Shown: positions 24,333-33,310, counted from the first letter of the stretch. The stretch: DNA of 64,000 nt from Streptomyces sp. NBC_00620 (GCF_026341825.1 NZ_JAPENY010000001.1:496001-560000), one strand, 5' to 3'. Made by a program: numbers and translations. The notes: generated from the letters alone by a model not told the origin.

Positions 24333-24983
24333 ATGACACCCCGCGTGCAGATCCCCACGGACGAGTGCGCCTTCGACGACCCCGAGACCCGGCGGAACTG
24401 GCAGCTCGCACGGCTGCGCGCGGGTGCGGTGCTGCCGCCGGTCATCATTCTGCTCCTTGCCACCCTGGTGGTGATGGGGATGCTCGGGGACCGGCCCACG
24501 ACTCAGCCGATGTGGATGCGCGTCGTCGGCCTGGTGTGTGTCGTCGCGGCCCCGTTCACCTTCGCCTACGCGCTGTACTCGCTGGGTCCTGTCCTGCGCC
24601 TGCGGAGGATCCGCAGGGTGCTTCGCGTGTACCCCTGGGAGTACCGCACGTCCGTCCGTCCCGCCCCCGGCGTCAAGGACACGATGGCGCTTCCCGTACG
24701 CGTGCGGACCGAGGCGGAAGGCGACTGGTCCAGGACCATGCGGGCGGTCAACCCGCTCCAGCGCAAGCGCTGGACGGGCGAGATGGAGCACGGCGCCTGG
24801 TTCGCCGGCGACCCCGAGTTCGGCGGAGTGATCGCGGTGCCGGGGGCCACGGACCTCATGACACTGGAGCGCGGCACCCGGACTCCCCCGGACCTGCACC
24901 GGGAGATCGCCCGCGACAAGGAGCGCATGGCACAGGCCAAGCGGGCCGGAATCGCCACGCTGAGCGCAAGCCTTCGCGCCTAG
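24333..24983 (+). CDS. two-pass membrane protein, unknown function
   Basis: Protein of 216 residues with GGAG ahead of the ATG at 24333. Two adjacent hydrophobic helices lie at about residues 30-50 (AGAVLPPVIILLLATLVVMGML) and 62-85 (MRVVGLVCVVAAPFTFAYALYSLG). The remaining 130 residues are hydrophilic and basic and probably cytoplasmic, with VYPWEYRTSVRPAPGV and EHGAWFAGDPEFGGVIAVPGATDLM as the most conserved-looking parts; this pattern is common to small Streptomyces membrane proteins of unknown role. It stands alone between the chitinase terminator and the sigma-factor gene. Confidence 0.75.
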   Translation: MTPRVQIPTDECAFDDPETRRNWQLARLRAGAVLPPVIILLLATLVVMGMLGDRPTTQPMWMRVVGLVCVVAAPFTFAYALYSLGPVLRLRRIRRVLRVYPWEYRTSVRPAPGVKDTMALPVRVRTEAEGDWSRTMRAVNPLQRKRWTGEMEHGAWFAGDPEFGGVIAVPGATDLMTLERGTRTPPDLHREIARDKERMAQAKRAGIATLSASLRA

Positions 24984-25071
24984 GGCCGTCCGCGCCCGGC
25001 GGGGTGAAACATTTCCGTGGGTCCACCGCATCAATGAAGTGAAGGCAGTTCGGGGGACGTCGGGGGAGTTC

Positions 25072-25587
25072 ATGAGACAGGGCCGGGCCGAGGGGTATCA
25101 GGAGTTCGCGGCGGCACGTGCGGGGCACATGTACCGCTCCGCGTGTCTGCTCACCGGTGGGGACACCCATCTCGCCGAGGACCTGGTGCAGGAGACACTC
25201 GGCCGGCTGTACGTCAGCTGGGGCCGGGTCTCGCGGGCCGACAACCCCGCGGGGTACGCCCAGACCGTCCTCACCCGTACGTTCCTCGCGCACCAGCGGC
25301 GCCGCAGCAGCAGGGAGCGTGCCACCGACACGCTCCCCGACGTCCCCGACCCGCACTCGGCCGACGCCGACATGCCCCTGCGGCTGACCCTGGTCGAGGC
25401 GCTCGGCCGGCTGTCCGCCAAGGACCGGGCGGTGGTCGTCCTGCGCTACTGGGAGGACCGCAGCATCGAGGAGACCGCCGACGCGATGAACGTCAGCTCG
25501 GCCGCGGTACGCACCCGCTGCGTCCGCGCCCTCGCCCGGCTGCGTGTCCTGCTCGGCGACGCCCTCGGCGAGTACGCCAAGTCCTGA
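25072..25587 (+). CDS. SigE-family ECF RNA polymerase sigma factor
   Basis: Protein of 171 residues from ATG 25072, preceded by GGGGGA at four bases. Region 2 is FAAARAGHMYRSACLLTGGDTHLAEDLVQETLGRLYVSWGRVSRADNPAGYAQTVLTRTFL, region 4 is LTLVEALGRLSAKDRAVVVLRYWEDRSIEETADAMNVSSAAVRTRCVRALARLR. The LLTGG..AEDLVQ...Y..W pattern is the SigE family widespread in Streptomyces. It directs RNA polymerase to stress-type promoters. The next gene downstream, 63 bases on, codes for a single-pass membrane protein and is its likely regulator. Confidence 0.93.
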   Translation: MRQGRAEGYQEFAAARAGHMYRSACLLTGGDTHLAEDLVQETLGRLYVSWGRVSRADNPAGYAQTVLTRTFLAHQRRRSSRERATDTLPDVPDPHSADADMPLRLTLVEALGRLSAKDRAVVVLRYWEDRSIEETADAMNVSSAAVRTRCVRALARLRVLLGDALGEYAKS

Positions 25588-25650
25588 ACCGGCGACTGCG
25601 CCGGCACCTTAACGACACTTGCAACGACCTAGCGGAGAGGCTGGTTCGCC

Positions 25651-26952
25651 ATGCCCGTTGAAGACACCGAGGAACACTTCGAGGACCGGCTCGGCGCGGC
25701 CCTGCACCAGGCAGGCGGGACCTACGAGACCGACCGGCGCACCCTGATCACCGCCGGGGAGGTACGCGGCCGCCGGCTCCTGGTGCGGCGCAAGGCGTCC
25801 GTCCTGGGCGGCGTCGCCGGCGTCGCGCTGGTGGGACTGGGCGGGGCGCTGCTCGTACCCGGAGGCGGGGGTGAGGGCGGCGAGCGGTCCGTGACCGCGA
25901 GCGCGGGAGCCTCGAGCACGGGGTCGTCGACCGTGGGCCACGCGACACCCGACGCGGTCTCCGGCGACGAACTCGTAAGCACCCTCGAAAAGCTGCTCCC
26001 CAAGGGCGAGTTCAGCGGACAGCAGTCGCGCGGCACGAACGAGACGCTGCCACCGTACGCAGGGCTCGTGTACGACGACGGCAAGGGCGAGGCGGCCGTA
26101 GCCGTCAGCCTCAACCAGGTCGAACCGGGCAGCGAGCAGGCCCGCGCCGCGACCGCGTGCCCGGACAAGGTCCTGTTCGCGTACGACCCCGCGTGCGTGA
26201 CGAGCAGACTGTCCGACGGCTCGGTGCTCACGATCTTCCAGGGGTACGAGTATCCGGACCTCCGCGTCCAGACGAAGTGGTGGACCGCGGACCTCGTCAC
26301 CCCGCAGGGACAGCACGTCAACGTGAGCGAGTGGAACGCCGCCGCCGAGAAGGACGCGCCGGTCAGCAGGCCCGAACCGCCCTTGTCCACGGCGCAGTTG
26401 AAGAAGGTCGTCACGGCGAAGGCGTGGCTCACCGCCATCGACGCGTACTCCGAGGCCACGGAGAACGCGAAGGAGTCGCTGAAGCCCGAGCAGCCGAAGA
26501 ACACCGGCCAGCCGCCCGCCGGCATCGACGGCGCGACGATCCGGTCGACGCTCGTCTCCCTGCTCCCCGACGACGTCGAGGTGGTCGGACAGGGCGGCCA
26601 GGACACCGAGTACACCTATGTCGTGGTCGACGACGGACAGGGCGAGAGCCTCGTCCAGATCAACGTGCAGCCCGACATGTCGGACGTCGAGGACCAGCTC
26701 TTCGGCCCCGACGCCAAGACCCTGCCCGACGGCACGAAGGTCGCCACGCATCAGGGTCCTGGCGAGAAGGGCGGCGCGGGGGTCGTGATGTGGACCGCCG
26801 ACACCATCAGGACCGACGGCAGGCGTGTGGTGGTCAGCGCCTTCAACTCCGGCAGCCAGGAGCGCGCCGCGACGCGCGGGACTCCCGCGCTCACGATCGA
26901 GCAGCTCGAGGCGATCGCCACGAGTGCGAAGTGGCTCGAGCTCAGCAGCTGA
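25651..26952 (+). CDS. single-pass membrane protein partnered with the sigma factor (anti-sigma candidate)
   Basis: Protein of 433 residues. N-terminal cytoplasmic part of about 50 residues (EDTEEHFEDRLGAALHQAGGTYETDRRTLI), then a membrane helix (KASVLGGVAGVALVGLGGALLV, about residues 49-69), Ser/Thr linker, and a large extracellular part. The outer part seems duplicated: both GDELVSTLEKLLPKGE...GLVYDDGKGEAAVAV and GATIRSTLVSLLPDDVE...VVDDGQGESLVQI share order and pattern, and both end in a LSTAQLKKVVTAKAWL/LTIEQLEAIATSAKWL motif. The N-terminus is not a standard zinc anti-sigma domain. Role as anti-sigma sensor is inferred from linkage. Confidence 0.75.
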   Translation: MPVEDTEEHFEDRLGAALHQAGGTYETDRRTLITAGEVRGRRLLVRRKASVLGGVAGVALVGLGGALLVPGGGGEGGERSVTASAGASSTGSSTVGHATPDAVSGDELVSTLEKLLPKGEFSGQQSRGTNETLPPYAGLVYDDGKGEAAVAVSLNQVEPGSEQARAATACPDKVLFAYDPACVTSRLSDGSVLTIFQGYEYPDLRVQTKWWTADLVTPQGQHVNVSEWNAAAEKDAPVSRPEPPLSTAQLKKVVTAKAWLTAIDAYSEATENAKESLKPEQPKNTGQPPAGIDGATIRSTLVSLLPDDVEVVGQGGQDTEYTYVVVDDGQGESLVQINVQPDMSDVEDQLFGPDAKTLPDGTKVATHQGPGEKGGAGVVMWTADTIRTDGRRVVVSAFNSGSQERAATRGTPALTIEQLEAIATSAKWLELSS

Positions 26953-26955
26953 AAG

Positions 26956-28275
26956 CTAGAAAAAGTCCGCCCACGGTTGGTCCCACACCTGCTTCACGCA
27001 CAGGACCAGGAAGAGCAGTCCGGCGATGGCGAGCATGGCGTTGCTGAGGGGCCCGTTGCGCCACTCGCTCGGTGTGCGGGAGGAGTTGAGGAGCCAGATC
27101 AGGGTGAGGGCGAGGAACGGGAGGAAGGCGGCGCCCAGGACGCCGTACAGGATCACCAGGCGGAACGGCTGGCCCTGGAAGAGCAGGACGATCGGCGGGA
27201 AGGTCAGCCAGAGCAGGTACGCACGGAACGGCCAGGACTTCTCGCGGGCGCCCGAGGCCACTTCCTCCCCGGTCGTCCTGGTCCCGCGGTAGCGCTCCAC
27301 GAAGTCGGCGAACATCAAGCTCACGCCGTGCCAGACGCCGATGAGCGAGGTGAAGGAGGTGGCGAAGAAGCCGATCAGGAAGAACTTGGCGGTCGCCGTG
27401 CCGTACTCGGCCTCCAGGATGTCGCTCAGCTGGATGAGGCCCTTGTCACCGCTCGCGATGGCCACGTTCGCGGAGTGCAGGAGCTCCGCGCCGACGAAGA
27501 GCATCGAGATGACGAAGATGCCGGTGGTGATGTAGGCGACGCGGTTGTCGAGGCGCATCACCTTCATCCAGCCCGTGTTCGTCCAGCCCTTCGCGTTGAC
27601 CCAATAGCCGTACGCCGCAAGGGTGATGGTGCCGCCGACCCCGCCGATCAGGCCGAGCGTGTTGAGGATCGAGTCCTTCTCGTCGGGGAGAACGGGGAGA
27701 AGGCCGGCGAAGGCGTCGCCGAGGTTGGGGGTGACGCGGATCGCCAGGTAGACCGTGACGACGAACATCACGCCCACCAGCACGGTCATGACCTTCTCGA
27801 AGACCTCGTACTTGTTGAACCACACGAACACGAGGCCGACCAGGCCGCAGATGACCGCCCACGGCTTGATCGACCAGTCGTCCGGGAAGACGTCGGGGAA
27901 CAGCGCCTGCAGCGGCAGCGCGCTCGACGACATCGCCGCCGCGCCGTACACGAAGCCCCAGATGACCACGTACACGACGAAGAAGTACGTCGTCCACCGG
28001 CCCAGGCTCGCCCAGCCGTCGAAGAGGGTCCGTCCGGTGGACAGATGCCAGCGGCCCGCCGCCTCGGCGAGGGAGATCTTGACCACGCAGCCGATGACCG
28101 CGGCCCAGAGCAGGGTGTAGCCGAAGTTGCTGCCCGCGACGAGTGTCGCGACGAGGTCGCCGGCGCCCACGCCTGTCGCGGCGACGACGATGCCGGGGCC
28201 GATGTACTTCCAACTGGATTTGCGGGGCTGGGAGATGGACTCCCCTGACGCTGATTTCCCAGTGGTCTCCGTCAT
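26956..28275 (-). CDS. Nramp-like transporter lacking the canonical metal-binding motif
   Basis: Protein of 439 residues from ATG 28273-28275, about 11 membrane helices. Overall order (WKYIGPGIVVAATGVGAGDLVATLVAGSNFGYTLLWAAVIGCVVKISLAEAAGRW in the first helices) is that of the Nramp fold. The first-helix DPGN motif of metal-transporting Nramps is replaced by GVGAGD, and the sixth-helix MPH is absent (GVGGTITLAAYGYWV). The substrate may therefore be something other than manganese or iron. It is convergent with the anti-sigma-like gene (4 bases) and divergent from the carboxypeptidase gene. Confidence 0.8.
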   Translation of the reverse strand: MTETTGKSASGESISQPRKSSWKYIGPGIVVAATGVGAGDLVATLVAGSNFGYTLLWAAVIGCVVKISLAEAAGRWHLSTGRTLFDGWASLGRWTTYFFVVYVVIWGFVYGAAAMSSSALPLQALFPDVFPDDWSIKPWAVICGLVGLVFVWFNKYEVFEKVMTVLVGVMFVVTVYLAIRVTPNLGDAFAGLLPVLPDEKDSILNTLGLIGGVGGTITLAAYGYWVNAKGWTNTGWMKVMRLDNRVAYITTGIFVISMLFVGAELLHSANVAIASGDKGLIQLSDILEAEYGTATAKFFLIGFFATSFTSLIGVWHGVSLMFADFVERYRGTRTTGEEVASGAREKSWPFRAYLLWLTFPPIVLLFQGQPFRLVILYGVLGAAFLPFLALTLIWLLNSSRTPSEWRNGPLSNAMLAIAGLLFLVLCVKQVWDQPWADFF

Positions 28276-28610
28276 GTGATTCAAGAGAGCGTAAAGAACA
28301 GGTGGGCACAAGGGAGCGCGCTTCGATCATCACCCGATGTGCACAGGGAACAGGCCGGGCGACGATGACACGCCAGGGGGTGGCTACGGGCCAGGTGAGG
28401 GCGTCGGGCGGTAGCGTCCGCCTACATCCCCCGGCCCATTTTTCGGCCGATTCCCGCTACCGGCCCATGGGGGACTCTTGACCTGACCATGCCAGACCTT
28501 CACGATGAGCGCCACACCCGCACCAGGCACGTCGCACGGATCCACCCCCCACCCGCTCCACTCCCTTCGTTCCGGAGATCCCGGAACGCCCGGAGAAACA
28601 AGGAGACTTC
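28276..28610. other. divergent promoter region, Nramp-like and carboxypeptidase genes
   Basis: 335 bases. The right end holds AGGAG five bases before the carboxypeptidase ATG and a short hairpin at about 28571-28587 (ttccgg...ccggaa) in the leader. A TTGACC box lies at about 28478. No gene is seen. Confidence 0.5.
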
Positions 28611-29978
28611 ATGCGACTTCGCATTCGCGGCAGCGGCGCCGGAACCACCGGAAAGAGACGCGGCCGCCGCACCGCCGCCTTCGCCACTCTGCTGGCGCTC
28701 GCCCTCGCGGCACCCCTCCTCACCGCGGCCACCGACGCCACGGCCGACGGCGCGAAGGCCCCCGCGGCCGAGGCGGACCCCGTCCGCCAGTACGAGGTGC
28801 ACACGCACTCGGACTCCGCGTCCCGTACGGCGATCCAGCAGACCGGCGTGACCGTGGACGAGGCCGACACGGAGACCGTCGTCGTCTCGGGCCGCGCGGA
28901 CCAGATCAAGAAGCTGCGCTCGCTCGGCTACGAGGTCTCGCTGCTCGGCTCGGCACCGGACCGCTCGAGCGCGGCCGACGTGGGGGTCCTCGACTTCCCC
29001 ACGGCCGACTCGACCTACCACAACTACGCGGAGATGACGAGCGACATCAGCTCCGTCATCGCGGCCTACCCGAACCTCGTGAGCCAGCGCGTCATCGGCA
29101 CCTCGTACCAGGGCCGGAACATCGTCGCCCTCAAGATCAGCGACAACGTCGGTACGGACGAGGCCGAGCCCGAGGTGCTGTTCACCCACCACCAGCACGC
29201 CCGCGAGCACCTCACCGTCGAGATGGCGCTCTATCTGGTGAAGGAGCTGACCTCCAAGTACGCCACGGACTCCCGTGTCGCCAGCGTGGTCAACTCCCGG
29301 GAGATCTGGATCATCCCGGACCTCAACCCGGACGGCGGCGAGTACGACATCGCGAGCGGCGCGTACCGCTCGTGGCGCAAGAACCGCCAGCCCAACTCCG
29401 GTTCGTCGTACGTCGGTACCGACCTCAACCGCAACTGGAACTACCAGTGGGGCTGCTGTGGCGGCTCCTCCGGATCGACGTCCTCGGAGACCTACCGCGG
29501 TACGGCACCCGAGTCCGCCCCCGAGGTCAAGGTCGTCGCCAACTTCGTACGCAGCCGGGTCGTCGGCGGCACCCAGCAGATCAAGACGGGCATCGACTTC
29601 CACACGTACAGCCAACTGGTGCTGTGGCCCTACGGCTACACGACCGCCAACACCGCGACCGGTATGACGCTGGACGACCGCAACGCCTTCGCCGCGGTCG
29701 GCGGGAAGATGGCAGCCAGCAACGGTTACACGCCCGAGCAGTCCAGTGATCTCTACATCACGGACGGCTCGATCGACGACTGGCTGTGGGGCAACCAGAA
29801 GATCTTCGCGTACACCTTCGAGATGTACCCGTCCTCCGCCTCCGGCGGCGGCTTCTACCCGCCCGACGAGGTCATCACCCGGGAGACGTCCCGCAACCGG
29901 GACGCGGTGCTGCAGCTGCTTGAGAACTCCGACTGCATGTACCGGTCCATCGGCAAGGAAGCGACGTACTGCGCGTGA
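28611..29978 (+). CDS. secreted M14-family zinc carboxypeptidase
   Basis: Protein of 455 residues. Signal peptide about residues 1-46 ([29 protein letters not shown]), propeptide-like region to about 125, then the M14 domain. Zinc ligands H196 and E199 are in HQHAREH, the third His in [16 protein letters not shown], and the general-base Glu in [23 protein letters not shown] is the substrate-side loop with a vicinal Cys pair. It should release C-terminal residues from peptides outside the cell. Length is normal for actinobacterial secreted forms. AGGAG precedes the ATG. Confidence 0.95.
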   Translation: MRLRIRGSGAGTTGKRRGRRTAAFATLLALALAAPLLTAATDATADGAKAPAAEADPVRQYEVHTHSDSASRTAIQQTGVTVDEADTETVVVSGRADQIKKLRSLGYEVSLLGSAPDRSSAADVGVLDFPTADSTYHNYAEMTSDISSVIAAYPNLVSQRVIGTSYQGRNIVALKISDNVGTDEAEPEVLFTHHQHAREHLTVEMALYLVKELTSKYATDSRVASVVNSREIWIIPDLNPDGGEYDIASGAYRSWRKNRQPNSGSSYVGTDLNRNWNYQWGCCGGSSGSTSSETYRGTAPESAPEVKVVANFVRSRVVGGTQQIKTGIDFHTYSQLVLWPYGYTTANTATGMTLDDRNAFAAVGGKMAASNGYTPEQSSDLYITDGSIDDWLWGNQKIFAYTFEMYPSSASGGGFYPPDEVITRETSRNRDAVLQLLENSDCMYRSIGKEATYCA

Positions 29979-30016
29979 ACGCTCCGCTGAGTGAGGCGGA
30001 CAACTACTAGGTCGTT

Positions 30017-30057
30017 GGGGAACTGCGGGCCGTACGTGGCCGGTCGCGCAGTTCCCC
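30017..30057. terminator. terminator hairpin between convergent genes
   Basis: ggggaactgcg (30017-30027) pairs with cgcagttcccc (30047-30057); the inner part can pair further (gggccg...). It lies between the convergent carboxypeptidase gene and the acidic-protein gene and can serve both directions. Confidence 0.8.
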
Positions 30058-30064
30058 GCGCCCC

Positions 30065-30682
30065 TTACGGGGCGCTGTCCTCGACGTCTGCCTTGGTGAC
30101 CTCGGTCTCGTCGACCTCGGTGTCCGCGTCTTCCGCGTCCTCGTCGCCGTCCTCGAAGTAGGCGTCGAGGACCGCGTCGAGCTGGTTCTCCCACTCGCCG
30201 AACCGCGCCCGGGACGCCGCCTCGATCTCGATCGGGTACCAGCGGCGGTCGGGAGTGTGGACTGTGATGGTGAACCGCCTGCCGAAGCGCGGGGACTCCG
30301 TCTCCACGGCGCCGATCTCGTCCCAGCGGAACTCGCACGCCTGGTCGTCCAGGGCGAGCCGTACGCCCTTGTGGTCGGCGGCGATCTTCGCGCGGCGGTC
30401 GGAGGCCTCGAAGACGGGGCCGTCGGGGGCTTCGTCCTCCTCCGCCTCCTCGACCTCCTCGGACTTCTCTGCCTTCTCGAGATCGGCCTTCTCGAGAGAG
30501 GGTCCCTCGGACTCCTCGGCCTCGGCCTCGGCCTCCGGCTTCGCCTCCGCCTCGACGGAGTCGTCCGGGGACCCGGCGTCCGCCGGCTCTCCGGACACGG
30601 GTGAGGTGAGCCCGGGGATGAAGGCCGGGTCGAACCCGGCGCCTTCCAGGGGCTGGCTGCTCGAACCTATGCGCTGCTCCAC
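30065..30682 (-). CDS. acidic hypothetical protein
   Basis: About 205 residues from GTG 30680-30682 (VEQRIGSSSQPLEGAGFDP); the longer frame to 30787 is possible. Residues about 40-95 are a very acidic, low-complexity Glu/Ala/Ser stretch. A compact domain follows (FEASDRRAKIAADHKGVRLALDDQACEFRWDEIGAVETESPRFGRRFTITVHTPDRRWYPIEIEAASRARFGEWENQLDAVL), which looks like a small PH-like beta domain, and the C-terminus is again Asp/Glu-rich. Similar proteins are common in Streptomyces with no known role. It converges on the carboxypeptidase gene. Confidence 0.7.
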   Translation of the reverse strand: MEQRIGSSSQPLEGAGFDPAFIPGLTSPVSGEPADAGSPDDSVEAEAKPEAEAEAEESEGPSLEKADLEKAEKSEEVEEAEEDEAPDGPVFEASDRRAKIAADHKGVRLALDDQACEFRWDEIGAVETESPRFGRRFTITVHTPDRRWYPIEIEAASRARFGEWENQLDAVLDAYFEDGDEDAEDADTEVDETEVTKADVEDSAP

Positions 30683-30841
30683 AGCCGGAAGTATGGCGGA
30701 CGAAGCTGTGCCATGGGGCGCCGGGGGCAGAAGGCTTCTTGGGGGATGGACGGTACGGGGGCGAATTCGAAGACCCTCCAGCAACACGCTCCAAGGCTGA
30801 CCGAGACTCGTTGCCCGCGCGCACCACGAAGCGTCTACTGG

Positions 30842-31264
30842 TCAGAAGGGATCGGTGAACGAGATCGGCTTGCCGGTGGCGTGGGCGTATGCGATCTCCC
30901 TGCTGGTGGACTCGCCGATATACCCGCCTGGGTTGACGACCAGAACCCGGTCAGCCAGGTCGATCTTGCGCAGGTGGAGGGCGTCCAGCGCGGTCTTCTG
31001 CTCGTTGGTGATCAACTCGTCTGCTTCGTGATCCTCGGCGCGCAGGAAGACGCCTGGCGCGACGACGATGACACCTGCGAAGGTCAGATCACGGTTCGCC
31101 GCGCTCATCTCGTGCACGAACCGGGTAGAGCCGCAGATGCAGACAATCTCAGGTCGGTCGGGCACGGCTCCGTCCTTCGGGTCGAACGGGAAACCGTCCG
31201 TGTGCGCGCAGCCATCACAGACGGGCAGACGAGCCAACACTTTACGCAGCGAGACGGACACCAC
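30842..31264 (-). CDS. DUF4406/nucleoside 2-deoxyribosyltransferase-like protein
   Basis: Protein of 140 residues. EIVCICGSTRFVHEMSAANRDLTFAGVIVVAPGVFL and HLRKIDLADRVLVVNPGGYIGESTSREIAYAHATGKPI follow the pattern of the nucleoside deoxyribosyltransferase-like fold (substrate-binding G-S, ID..D.V.V.N..GYIG, E.AYA...GKP). Proteins of this sort are frequent in phages and mobile elements and may act on nucleotides. The N-terminal CDGCAHTDGF is a partial Cys/His motif. Different start choices are possible. It opens an accessory patch with codon use slightly less GC-rich than its neighbours. Confidence 0.65.
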   Translation of the reverse strand: MVSVSLRKVLARLPVCDGCAHTDGFPFDPKDGAVPDRPEIVCICGSTRFVHEMSAANRDLTFAGVIVVAPGVFLRAEDHEADELITNEQKTALDALHLRKIDLADRVLVVNPGGYIGESTSREIAYAHATGKPISFTDPF

Positions 31265-31652
31265 GCGGCTGCACTGTCACAGGCGGGAGGCGTGGCCCGT
31301 GCTGGAAATGACGCTGCTCGACGCCACACCGAACTCCGCGCCCCTCATCCCCACCGCCTCTCGCCGCAGCTTCAGTTGCCGCCCCACCGCACTCCAGAAA
31401 CCCATGCTCCGGTGCCGTGGGTGGTCTTCCCCAAGAAACACGAGAGGGAAAGAAACCGACCAAACCCCACCCCTCCCTCCCGCCCGTGGCGCAGCGTCAC
31501 CCTCGCGAGTGAACATCACCAACTCAGCTGGATTTCGGCCTGGTTGCTTGCCTTACGCTCGCCGCAACACAAACGCAGACATACAACGGCCCTCGCCGGG
31601 ACTGCAATCCCAGTGCGAGGGCCTCACCACCAAGGAAGAAAGCCGCTTCCCG
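31265..31652. other. gap upstream of the winged-helix gene
   Basis: 388 bases between divergent genes. Short frames on both strands lack ribosome sites. A less GC-rich part (31535-31600) could hold a promoter. No repeat or attachment site was seen. Confidence 0.4.
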
Positions 31653-32501
31653 ATGGATACGCAAAACCTTAGCGCGCCCTCGCGCGCCCAGTCCGGTATC
31701 GCGGGCAAAAACCACCCCCGCACGGGCGGGCTCGACCACGATCACACCCGCCACTCCACCCGCTTCACGGTGGTCGGCAACCACCTCGTCCAGCACGCGG
31801 AGCTGTCTCTCCTCGCGATCGGGCTGGCCTGCCACATCCAGTCTCTCCCCAAGCGCGCCCGCGTCGACATCAAGACCCTCGCCGCCCGCTTCCCCGAGGG
31901 CACGACCCGTATCGCCGCCGCCCTGCGTGAACTGGAAGCCCACGGCTACCTGCGCCGCGAACGCCAACGCGTCCCCGGCGGCCGCATCGTCAGCCGCACG
32001 ATCTCCTGCAACCAGCCCGGACGACGGAACCACGGCGAGCCCGACCACGCCCCGGCCGCGGCGAAGAAGCCCCGCCCGACCCGCAAGAAGCCACTCGCCG
32101 CCGTCCCGCAGCCGTCGTACCCCTCCCCCACCCTCCTCCAGCAGGCCACCGACCTCCTCGCCGGCCTCCGCCGCGAGGACCCCCGCCTGCTCCTCTCGAC
32201 CAACGACACCAGCCACCTGGCCCCCGGCGTCGCCGCCTGGCTGGAACGCGACCTCACCCCCACCGCCGTCCGCCAAGCCCTGACCACGGATCTCCCGGAC
32301 CCCCTGTGCCGCCCGGCAGCCCTCCTGGCCCACCGCCTGACCACCCAGCTGCCACCGCCACCCCCGTTCCGAGCCCCCTCATCACCACCACCCGTCCGAC
32401 ACCCGCTCCGGAACTGCGACGACTGCGACCGCGCCTTCCGAGGCCCGGAACCAGGCCGCTGCGGCGCCTGCCGTGACCGAATCCCCGCAGTGACCATCTG
32501 A
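31653..32501 (+). CDS. helix-turn-helix (winged-helix) protein with C-terminal zinc ribbon
   Basis: Protein of 282 residues from ATG 31653. A winged-helix domain lies at about residues 38-112: RFTVVGNHLVQHAELSLLAIGLACHIQSLPKRARVDIKTLAARFPEGTTRIAAALRELEAHGYLRRER, with recognition helix in TTRIAAALRELEAHG and the wing RVPGGRIVSRTIS. Then a basic Pro/Lys-rich linker, a helical domain (LLQQATDLLAGLRREDPRLLLSTND) and a C-terminal Cys4 motif (CDDCDRAFRGPEPGRCGAC). This architecture is typical of Streptomyces accessory DNA-binding proteins linked to mobile elements; target unknown. Confidence 0.75.
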   Translation: MDTQNLSAPSRAQSGIAGKNHPRTGGLDHDHTRHSTRFTVVGNHLVQHAELSLLAIGLACHIQSLPKRARVDIKTLAARFPEGTTRIAAALRELEAHGYLRRERQRVPGGRIVSRTISCNQPGRRNHGEPDHAPAAAKKPRPTRKKPLAAVPQPSYPSPTLLQQATDLLAGLRREDPRLLLSTNDTSHLAPGVAAWLERDLTPTAVRQALTTDLPDPLCRPAALLAHRLTTQLPPPPPFRAPSSPPPVRHPLRNCDDCDRAFRGPEPGRCGACRDRIPAVTI

Positions 32502-32630
32502 CCGCCGGCTCCGGTGCCCGGAACGAGAGACCCCGACACGACCATGGCCAGTCCTCAGCACGTGTTCTCTGCCCACTCCCGTCGGCAGCCCGGCCGGATA
32601 CCCTGGCCGGAGCGCCCACAGGAGGACACG

Positions 32631-32978
32631 ATGAGCACCCAGTCCGAACACGGACACGAGCTGATCCCCCGTCCAGAACTGACGCCGGATGCCCTCCGTG
32701 CGGCCCTCGCCGTGGTCGCCCCGGGACGTCTCGACGAGATGCAGGCCATGAAGGACGAGGCCTTCGCCAAGGCTGTCGAGTGGCAGTCCCTCAGCCCGGT
32801 GCAGAGCTGGGTGCTGATCTGGGCCAAGGAGATCGAGATCGCCCGTCGACCGGACCTGACTGCCCGCTACGACCAGGCGCAGAAGGACCTGGAGCACGAG
32901 GATCCGGCCATCGCGCAGGAAGCTCTTCGCGAGCTGAGCGCGGTCCTCGAAGAGGCCCTGAAGGCAGTTCGCGAGTGA
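32631..32978 (+). CDS. DUF6247-like protein, probable antitoxin
   Basis: Protein of 115 residues from ATG 32631 with AGGAGG five bases upstream; longer starts are rejected on that ground. It reads LIPRPELTPDALRAALAVVAPGRLDEMQAMKDEAFAKAVEWQSLSPVQSWVLIWAKEIEIARRP, which I recognise as the DUF6247 pattern (all-helical), followed by a helical C-terminus. It overlaps the following small gene as GTGA, the arrangement of antitoxin-first toxin-antitoxin pairs. Function is inferred from that. Confidence 0.65.
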   Translation: MSTQSEHGHELIPRPELTPDALRAALAVVAPGRLDEMQAMKDEAFAKAVEWQSLSPVQSWVLIWAKEIEIARRPDLTARYDQAQKDLEHEDPAIAQEALRELSAVLEEALKAVRE

Positions 32979-33232
32979 GTTGGAAATGGGAGTACGCCTT
33001 CGGGGCCGAAGAAACCGCGCGCGCCGCTCCGGCAGACTTCCTGGCCACTGTTTCCTGCAGGGCCGACGAACTGGTCAGGGCGGCCGAAGCTCTTCACGTC
33101 CACGGCCGCGCCCATGAGGGCATCGACCCGAAAGGCGGCGAGATCATCGTCTCCGGCGGCTGGTTCAGGTACCAGGTTGTCGTGCGGAGCGAACGCGTCT
33201 ACGTCGTCCAGATCACCTACCTGGGATTCTGA
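32975..33232 (+). CDS. small basic protein, probable RelE/ParE-like toxin partner
   Basis: Protein of 85 residues with GTG start overlapping the DUF6247 gene's stop (GTGA). The order of elements, helices first (FLATVSCRADELVRAAEALHVHG) then beta strands (GGEIIVSGGWFRYQVVVRSERVYVVQITYLGF), with a basic and aromatic strand WFRYQVVVRSERVYVV, is that of RelE-type toxins. Catalytic residues cannot be fixed by eye. A terminator follows the stop. Alternative: an unrelated small protein of the accessory patch. Confidence 0.5.
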   Translation: MSWKWEYAFGAEETARAAPADFLATVSCRADELVRAAEALHVHGRAHEGIDPKGGEIIVSGGWFRYQVVVRSERVYVVQITYLGF

Positions 33233-33255
33233 ACCTCTGACGACGCCTGAGCCGC

Positions 33256-33293
33256 CGGGCCGGTGAGGGGGCCACCGCCACCTCACCGGCCCG
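33256..33293. terminator. 13-bp stem bidirectional terminator
   Basis: cgggccggtgagg (33256-33268) pairs perfectly with cctcaccggcccg (33281-33293) around a 12-base loop, in the 78-base gap between the convergent small-toxin-like and gntP-like genes. Confidence 0.8.
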
Positions 33294-33310
33294 AGCAAGC
33301 CGCCGTACCC

